Positions 53,024 through 57,758 of a DNA stretch of 57,758 nt are shown here, piece after piece. Origin of the DNA: Frankia alni (GTDB lineage Bacteria > Actinomycetota > Actinomycetes > Frankiales > Frankiaceae); assembly GCA_026225295.1 (NCBI GenBank), contig JAMFSN010000133.1, forward strand, positions 1 to 57,758, given 5' to 3'. A program made the translations under genes and the position numbers. Positions within the stretch are counted from its first letter, which is position 1, and each line of letters begins with the position of its first letter. The notes beneath the pieces were generated by a model. The model made no database searches, was not told the DNA's origin, and worked only from the letters and a program-made list of their open reading frames with translations.

Positions 53024-54112
53024 CTAGTGTCCTGAGTCGTTGATTCGCTGGCAGTAGGCGGCGAGGGTCTCAAGGATGTCGTCGGCGGTCTTGGTCCAGA
53101 CGAACGGTTTGGGTTCCTTGTTCCAGGCGTTGATCCACATGCGGATGTCCTTCTCCAGCGCGACGACGGACCGGTGGGCCGAGCGGCGCAGTTTGCGGTT
53201 GGTCAGTTCGGCGAACCAGCGCTCGACCAGGTTCATCCAGGACGCGGACGTCGGGGTGAAGTGCAGGTGGAACCGGGGATGGCGCAGCAACCAGTTCTTG
53301 ATCGCCGGGGTCTTGTGGGTGGCGTAGTTATCCAGGACCAGGTGCAGGTCGTAGCCGGCGGGAACCGACGCGTCGATCAGTTTCAGGAACCGCAGGAACT
53401 CCTGGTGGCGGTGCCGCCGGTAGTGCTGGGCGATCACCGACCCGGACGTCGGGTCCAACGCGGCGAACAGGCTGGTGGTGCCGTGGCGGACGTAGTCGTG
53501 CGTCATCCGCTCGGGCGTGCCGGGCATCATCGGCAGCACCGGAGCGGTCCGGTCCAACGCCTGGATCTGCGACTTCTCATCGACGCAGAGAACGATCGCC
53601 TTCTCCGGCGGGTCGAGGTAGACCCCGACCACGTCACGAACCTTGTCCACGAACAACGGATCCGTAGACAGCTTCCACGTCTCGGCCAGATGCGGCTTGA
53701 GCCCGAACGCCCGCCACATCCGCGACACCGTCGACTGCGACAACCCCGACGCCTTCGCCATCGACCGGGTCGACCAGTGCGTGTCACCGTTCGGCGGCGT
53801 GGTCTCCAACGTGCGTGCGATCACCGCCTCGACCTGGGCATCGGTGACTGTGCGCGGCCGACCCGGCCGCGGCTCGTCCGACAGCCCGTCCAGCCGATCA
53901 GCCGCGAACCGGTTCCGCCACTTCGCGACCATGTCCCGACTGACACCCAGCTCCAACGCGACCTGCGCGTTCGTGCCGCCTTTCGCGCAGGCCAACACGA
54001 TCCGCGACCGCTGCGCGAGCGCCTGCGCCGCCTTCCGGCGCCGCGCCCACCCCCTCAACACCTCGCGTTCGGAAGGAGACAACTCGATCGACACCCCGCG
54101 TGGACCAGGCAC
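53024..54112 (-). CDS. IS630-family transposase
   Basis: 362 aa, full length. An N-terminal helix-turn-helix (GGTNAQVALELGVSRDMVAKWRNRF) and a second one (KASGLSQSTVSRMWRAFGL) bind the ends. The DDE catalytic domain has Asp in VLCVDEKSQIQALDR, Asp in LVLDNYATHKTP and Glu in SWMNLVERWFAELTN. The frame is intact, so the element may be active. The stop overlaps the left inverted repeat. Confidence 0.95.
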   Translation of the reverse strand: MPGPRGVSIELSPSEREVLRGWARRRKAAQALAQRSRIVLACAKGGTNAQVALELGVSRDMVAKWRNRFAADRLDGLSDEPRPGRPRTVTDAQVEAVIARTLETTPPNGDTHWSTRSMAKASGLSQSTVSRMWRAFGLKPHLAETWKLSTDPLFVDKVRDVVGVYLDPPEKAIVLCVDEKSQIQALDRTAPVLPMMPGTPERMTHDYVRHGTTSLFAALDPTSGSVIAQHYRRHRHQEFLRFLKLIDASVPAGYDLHLVLDNYATHKTPAIKNWLLRHPRFHLHFTPTSASWMNLVERWFAELTNRKLRRSAHRSVVALEKDIRMWINAWNKEPKPFVWTKTADDILETLAAYCQRINDSGH

Positions 54113-54158
54113 CCACCAAGCCTACGATCAGACGCCGAACTTCGGACTCAGGACACTA
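53025..54158 (-). mobile_element. IS630-family insertion sequence
   Basis: About 1.13 kb bounded by inverted repeats GTGTCCTGAGTC (from 53027) and GACTCAGGACAC (to 54156), each flanked by TA, the target duplicated by IS630/Tc1-mariner elements. It carries one intact transposase gene. It landed a few bases from the decayed IS701-like element. Confidence 0.9.
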
Positions 54159-54283
54159 GTACTACAGCCGCAGTGAGCTCTTCGTAGTCTTGATCGGCCG
54201 ACGCCGCGTGGCTAGGCGCGCATAACGGCCACCGCGTGATTCTTCGGGCGTGTGAAGGACCTCGAGAAAGACGCGGTGGCCGC

Positions 54284-55480
54284 GTGGCCAGGGTAGACGA
54301 CGTCGATCCGCCCGGGTGGGACAGCGGGTTCGATGTCATGTTCGGCCAGGTCGCGGGCCGTTTCGTTACCCAGGCGTGCCGGGATCAGGCCCGGTTGTTC
54401 CTGGCTGGGTTGATCTCGGCAACCGAACGGAAGAACGGCTGGCAACTCGCCGAGCACGCCGGTGACACCCGTCCCGACAAGATGCAGCGGCTGTTGAATG
54501 CCTACGCGTGGAACGCCGACGAGGTCCGGGATGACCTGCGTGCCTATGTGACCGGGCACCTGGGTGAGGCCGGCGGGGTCCTGGTCGTGGACGAGACCGG
54601 GTTCCTGAAGGGCACCAAGTCCGTCGGGGTGCAACGGCAGTACTCCGGGACCGCCGGGCGGATCGAGACTGTCAGCTCGGGGTGTTCCTAGTCTACGCCT
54701 CGACCAAGGGCCGGGCGGCGATCGACCGACGGCTGTATCTCCCCGATGAGGCGTGGATCCGTGACCAGGTTCGGCGGTCGGAGGCGAAAGTCCCCGATGC
54801 CGTGGTGTTCGCGACGAAACCCGCCCTGACCCGGGCGATGATCGCCGATGCGGTTGCGGCGGGTGTCCCGTTCGGCTGGGTCACCGGCGACGAGGTCTAC
54901 GGCGCCGACCCGGACCTGGCCGACTGGGTCGAGCAGCACGACAAGGGCTACGTGCTCGCCGTCGCGTCGAACCGGCGGATCACGACCGCCGCCGGCCGGT
55001 TCACCGTCGCCGACCTCGCCCGACTGATCCCGGCCGCCGGCTGGCAGACCTTCTCCGCCGCCGACGGGGCGAAAGGACCCCGCCTTTACGACTGGGCGCT
55101 CGTGGCGACCACCGGTACCCCCGACCGGTCCGACCAGCCCCGCATGGTGCTGATCCGCCCGTCCCGCGACCACGGCGAACTGGCCTACTACCTGTGCCAT
55201 GCCCCTCATCCGGTGCCCCTGGCCACGTTCGTGACCGTCGCGGGTCGCCCGCTGGGCGATCGAGGAAGTCTTCCAAGCCGGGAAGAACGAAACCGGACTC
55301 GATCACTACCAGGTCCCACACGAGATCGTCACGCCGCCACAGGTCGGTGTCTTGCACCATCAGCGCCCCGACCCGGCCGCAACCGCGCACCTCAACACAA
55401 CTGCAGCGGATCAGGCGTGCCTACACCTCCGCTATCGCGCGATCCTCCCCCTCCTCCTCCTGGTCCAGTTCCACCACTTG
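54284..55480 (+). pseudogene. IS701-like transposase, frameshifted
   Basis: A DDE transposase of the IS701 type broken at least twice. Frame 1 (54284-54675) carries VLVVDETGFLKGTKSVGVQRQYSGTAGRIE (first Asp). One base is missing at about 54670 (GAGACTG for expected GAGAACTG), and the sequence continues in another frame with FLVYASTKGRAAIDRRLYLPDEAW and WVTGDEVYGADPDL (second Asp). A second shift near 55245 moves to RWAIEEVFQAGKNETGLDHYQV (catalytic Glu region), after which the C-terminus is unrecognisable. Inactive. No clear inverted repeats found. Confidence 0.85.
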
Positions 55481-55573
55481 GCCAGTCCCTTCCGTATATC
55501 AGCTACCCTTTCTCAACGTTGCCGTGTCTGTGGTCTACACAGCACCAAACGTGGTTCTGGAACGGGGGTAGAC

Positions 55574-56884
55574 ATGGAGGAACAATCACCCGACTTTTTT
55601 GTCTCTTACACCCAGTCCGACCGTAGGTGGGCGGAATGGATCGCATGGCAATTGGAGAGTGCCGGATACGGCGTCATTATACAAGCATGGGATTTCGTGC
55701 CCGGCTCTAACTGGGTCGTAGGCATGGAAATCGGTATGACGCGAGCGGCGCGCACCATAGCAATTCTGTCGCCGTCCTATCTCGAGTCGGTCTTTGGAAA
55801 GACCGAGTGGCGCGGCGCTTTTATATCGGACCCCGATGGTTTTAGGCGAAAACTTGTCCCGATTAGGGTTCTCGAATGTGAAAGGCCGGGCCTGCTCGGC
55901 CAGGTAGTCTCATTCGACCTCATCAACCTTTCGCAGGCCGAGGCGCGTGAGTTACTAATAAGCATGATTCAGGCCGTCCTTGACGGTCGCGCGAAGCCGA
56001 GCACGGAACCGGCGTTTCCAGGCGCACGTGGGGACATTCCCGAGCGGGCAGAACACCACATATCACCGGAAGTGCCGAAATTCCCCGGCCGGGGGGTAGG
56101 TGATTCCTCGCCGGAAGAAAATCCACGGAGGTCGAACGACGACCATATCCCGACGGAATCCGGAACGCGAACAAATGTGGAGGATCTACAGCCGTCCGTT
56201 CGGTCGTATACGAGTCCTTCTGGTCGCCCGCATGAGCGGCCAGCCGCCCATCGGCAGCCAAGATCGACCGTAAGTACGTTCTACCCGGAGCAGGATTGGC
56301 GGTATGGAAATCTGCTAATCATGTTGGGAATACTTTTCGCCATCGAGACGCCGATATTCTTATTTTCTCTTCGTCTCTTTGATTATTCACACGTATACCC
56401 ATTTCTCGGGCTTTCTGCCGTGATAGTCGCCACCTTGGCCTGGAGTACGATAGATTTTCGCCGAGACCCAACATCGCGGTCAATGGACGATATCCATAAT
56501 CGTCGTCCAAATCTACGTTTGACGCGAGAGAATCTCCAGGTTCATTACAATAATCATCTTGCGAAGATCTCGTGGGAGAATATCAAGTCCGCACGCGTCG
56601 AGCGGGCGGTGCTCAATTTAGAAGTGACCGGCCTGGACTGGTACAACTCGCAGGGACTGGAGAAGCGAACGAAAATGCCACGAATGGTCAAAGGTGGGGC
56701 CGAGATAAAGGTATGTCCCGTGCGCCCACTCAGAACTCGGGAGGGAGATCGACCAACTCGCGGCCGTACAACGGAAGCTCTCTCCGAGCTTGAGAAGGCG
56801 TTTGGGGAATTTGCGCCTCTCAGTATCGTCTCTACTAGAAAATATAGCTGCATACCGACGAAAGTATGGCGACGATCAAAGTGA
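55574..56884 (+). CDS. TIR-domain membrane protein
   Basis: 436 aa from ATG 55574 (GGGGGT upstream; the longer frame from 55352 is transposase debris). Residues 3-140 are a TIR domain of the type found at the N-terminus of actinobacterial NB-ARC/TPR proteins: DFFVSYTQSDRRWAEWIAW, IIQAWDFVPGSNWVVGMEIG, IAILSPSYLESVFGKTEWRGAF (Glu of the NADase-type site in KTEW). A disordered linker (about 145-240) leads to two membrane helices (about 253-275 and 283-300). A C-terminal cytosolic domain follows (RLTRENLQVHYNNHLAKISWENIKSARVERA), PH-like in pattern. GC is low for the window. It may be a membrane-linked NAD-consuming defence or signalling protein. Confidence 0.82.
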   Translation: MEEQSPDFFVSYTQSDRRWAEWIAWQLESAGYGVIIQAWDFVPGSNWVVGMEIGMTRAARTIAILSPSYLESVFGKTEWRGAFISDPDGFRRKLVPIRVLECERPGLLGQVVSFDLINLSQAEARELLISMIQAVLDGRAKPSTEPAFPGARGDIPERAEHHISPEVPKFPGRGVGDSSPEENPRRSNDDHIPTESGTRTNVEDLQPSVRSYTSPSGRPHERPAAHRQPRSTVSTFYPEQDWRYGNLLIMLGILFAIETPIFLFSLRLFDYSHVYPFLGLSAVIVATLAWSTIDFRRDPTSRSMDDIHNRRPNLRLTRENLQVHYNNHLAKISWENIKSARVERAVLNLEVTGLDWYNSQGLEKRTKMPRMVKGGAEIKVCPVRPLRTREGDRPTRGRTTEALSELEKAFGEFAPLSIVSTRKYSCIPTKVWRRSK

Positions 56885-57252
56885 GATTCGGATGGCGGAG
56901 TGTCTGGCCCGGTTGTGCGCGCCGAGTCAGAACCTGCCGACTTTGGGGTAGCGAGTTTCGTCGGTGATCTAACTTCGCCATTGGCAGGAGCCCTGCTTGG
57001 GCTAAATCGCGCGGTGTCGTGATCTTCGCGGAAGTGCCTGCCAAGCAGGCCGAACCCGGCGGGGTTCGGGGAGAGGGGCGAACAGGCTGCATCGATCGCA
57101 CTCCACACCCGACTGCCAGCTGGACGGTGACGCCCCGCACCCGAGAACCTGAGGTAGGAAGTGAATGGGCACGGGCTTCGGAAATTATTCCCATGCCCTA
57201 TTGGGGGTGTGCAGTCTCGTGGCATGGCCGGTCGCGTAGAGGTTCATGTCGT
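56885..57252. other. Gene-free spacer after the TIR gene
   Basis: About 370 bases with only overlapping short frames of non-coding composition. No repeat, terminator or RNA is recognised. Confidence 0.4.
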
Positions 57253-57471
57253 CTACGGCATGGATAGCGGGCAGGGGATCGACCGGCAGTCGAGGTCGGG
57301 GCCGCCGTCGGAATACCAGGTTGTGGGATGGTCGGGATCGAGGGTGCGGTGCGGGGGCCAGTCAGCGCGGGTACGGAATGCGCCGGTGTCGATCCATGTC
57401 CGGTCGGCGTGTGCGGTGATGAAGGCGTCTTCGAGGGCGACGAATGTTCGGCCAGCTCCGGGTGTGTTCAT
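57253..57471 (-). CDS. Small hypothetical protein or fragment
   Basis: 72 aa from ATG 57471 (frame open to 57579). The sequence looks like real protein (RTFVALEDAFITAHADRTWIDTGAFRTRADWPPHRTL, DHPTTWYSDGGPDL), rich in Trp, Asp and His. I do not recognise the family. It could be an intact small protein or the remainder of a larger mobile-element gene. The last 180 bases of the window show nothing else. Confidence 0.45.
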   Translation of the reverse strand: MNTPGAGRTFVALEDAFITAHADRTWIDTGAFRTRADWPPHRTLDPDHPTTWYSDGGPDLDCRSIPCPLSMP

Positions 57472-57758
57472 GAGGTCGTCCCGGTGAAGGGACGCCCTCG
57501 TCGGCAACCCGTCGTAGTCGCGGGCACCGATAAAAGGAATCGGGCGTGTCCGTGGGTCAGTCCGTTGAGGAACATCCATAGTCGCGGGGGATCGGTGCGC
57601 TGTGGTTTTTCAGCGCCTCGATCGTGTCGCCGGCGAGCACGGTTTCAAGCGCGAGAAGAACATTCGCGTCGGCTGGGGCGGGCGATTTCAGGGAGTCAGT
57701 GCATCACTAATGAGATAGTATCACTTTGTTGAGTCGTTCTGCGGGAGTGTCGTATTCA

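Noticed and set aside
53174-54187. 337-codon plus-strand frame over the IS630 element
   Set aside because: Arg/Gln-rich shadow of the intact transposase on the minus strand.
43495-57758. Prophage or complete integrative element with integrase
   Set aside because: No integrase, relaxase, capsid, portal or replication genes are visible; only IS transposases and att-like tRNA fragments.

Overview
The window is chromosomal DNA from a high-GC actinobacterium. Genes have strongly GC-biased third positions. The gene content is typically actinobacterial: a MurT/GatD pair for lipid II amidation, a Crp/GlxR-type regulator with a matching operator, a mycothiol-dependent-type DinB-fold protein, a HelD/HelR-type RNA polymerase helicase, a ydaO/c-di-AMP riboswitch in front of an NlpC/P60 hydrolase, an ECF42-type sigma factor with a DGPF partner, and GTTT/GGGTAT (SigB/SigF-like) stress promoters. 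The genus cannot be fixed from the sequence alone.

Region 1 (1-9 kb): a GH13 glycosidase, S-adenosylhomocysteine hydrolase closed by a perfect UUCG terminator, a small ORF, a STAS protein and a GAF-ANTAR RNA-binding regulator, a thiolase behind a 13-bp palindrome, then a stress block (GlsB/YeaQ-type membrane protein and two paralogous 'FVDEP' proteins) with two SigB-like promoters.

Region 2 (9-24 kb): nitroreductase, a Crp/GlxR-like regulator with a probable autoregulatory operator, an isobutyryl-CoA-mutase-type large subunit, the HelR-like helicase, an alpha/beta hydrolase, a histidine phosphatase, a PAP2 phosphatase divergent from uppP, an MFS transporter, a YceI-like protein, a hemerythrin-like protein, and a membrane Ser/Thr kinase with an external WD40 propeller.

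Region 3 (24-43 kb): convergent to the kinase lies the most unusual core gene, an Hsp70-type ATPase joined through one membrane helix to a PstS-like extracytoplasmic binding domain. It is followed by a DinB-fold protein, CorA, the riboswitch and NlpC/P60 gene, an esterase-like protein, gatD-murT-dedA, tadA with its partner, tRNA-Ser(CGA) overlapping the end of tadA, a GAF-EAL protein, and an EgtD-like methyltransferase coupled to a membrane protein.

Region 4 (43.5-57.8 kb): an accessory region with sparse, lower-GC or broken genes. It holds a cold-shock protein, a membrane protein that seems frameshifted at a (GA)5 run, the DGPF/ECF42 pair, a NERD-UvrD helicase, three separate tRNA 3'-end fragments (Lys-, Ser- and Pro-like), a decayed TIR gene, a 38-codon ORF with a structured leader and strong terminator, an intact IS630 element, a decayed IS701-like transposase, and an intact TIR-transmembrane protein. 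It looks like a repeatedly invaded tRNA-associated island carrying defence-type genes. No integrase, CRISPR array or rRNA is visible.
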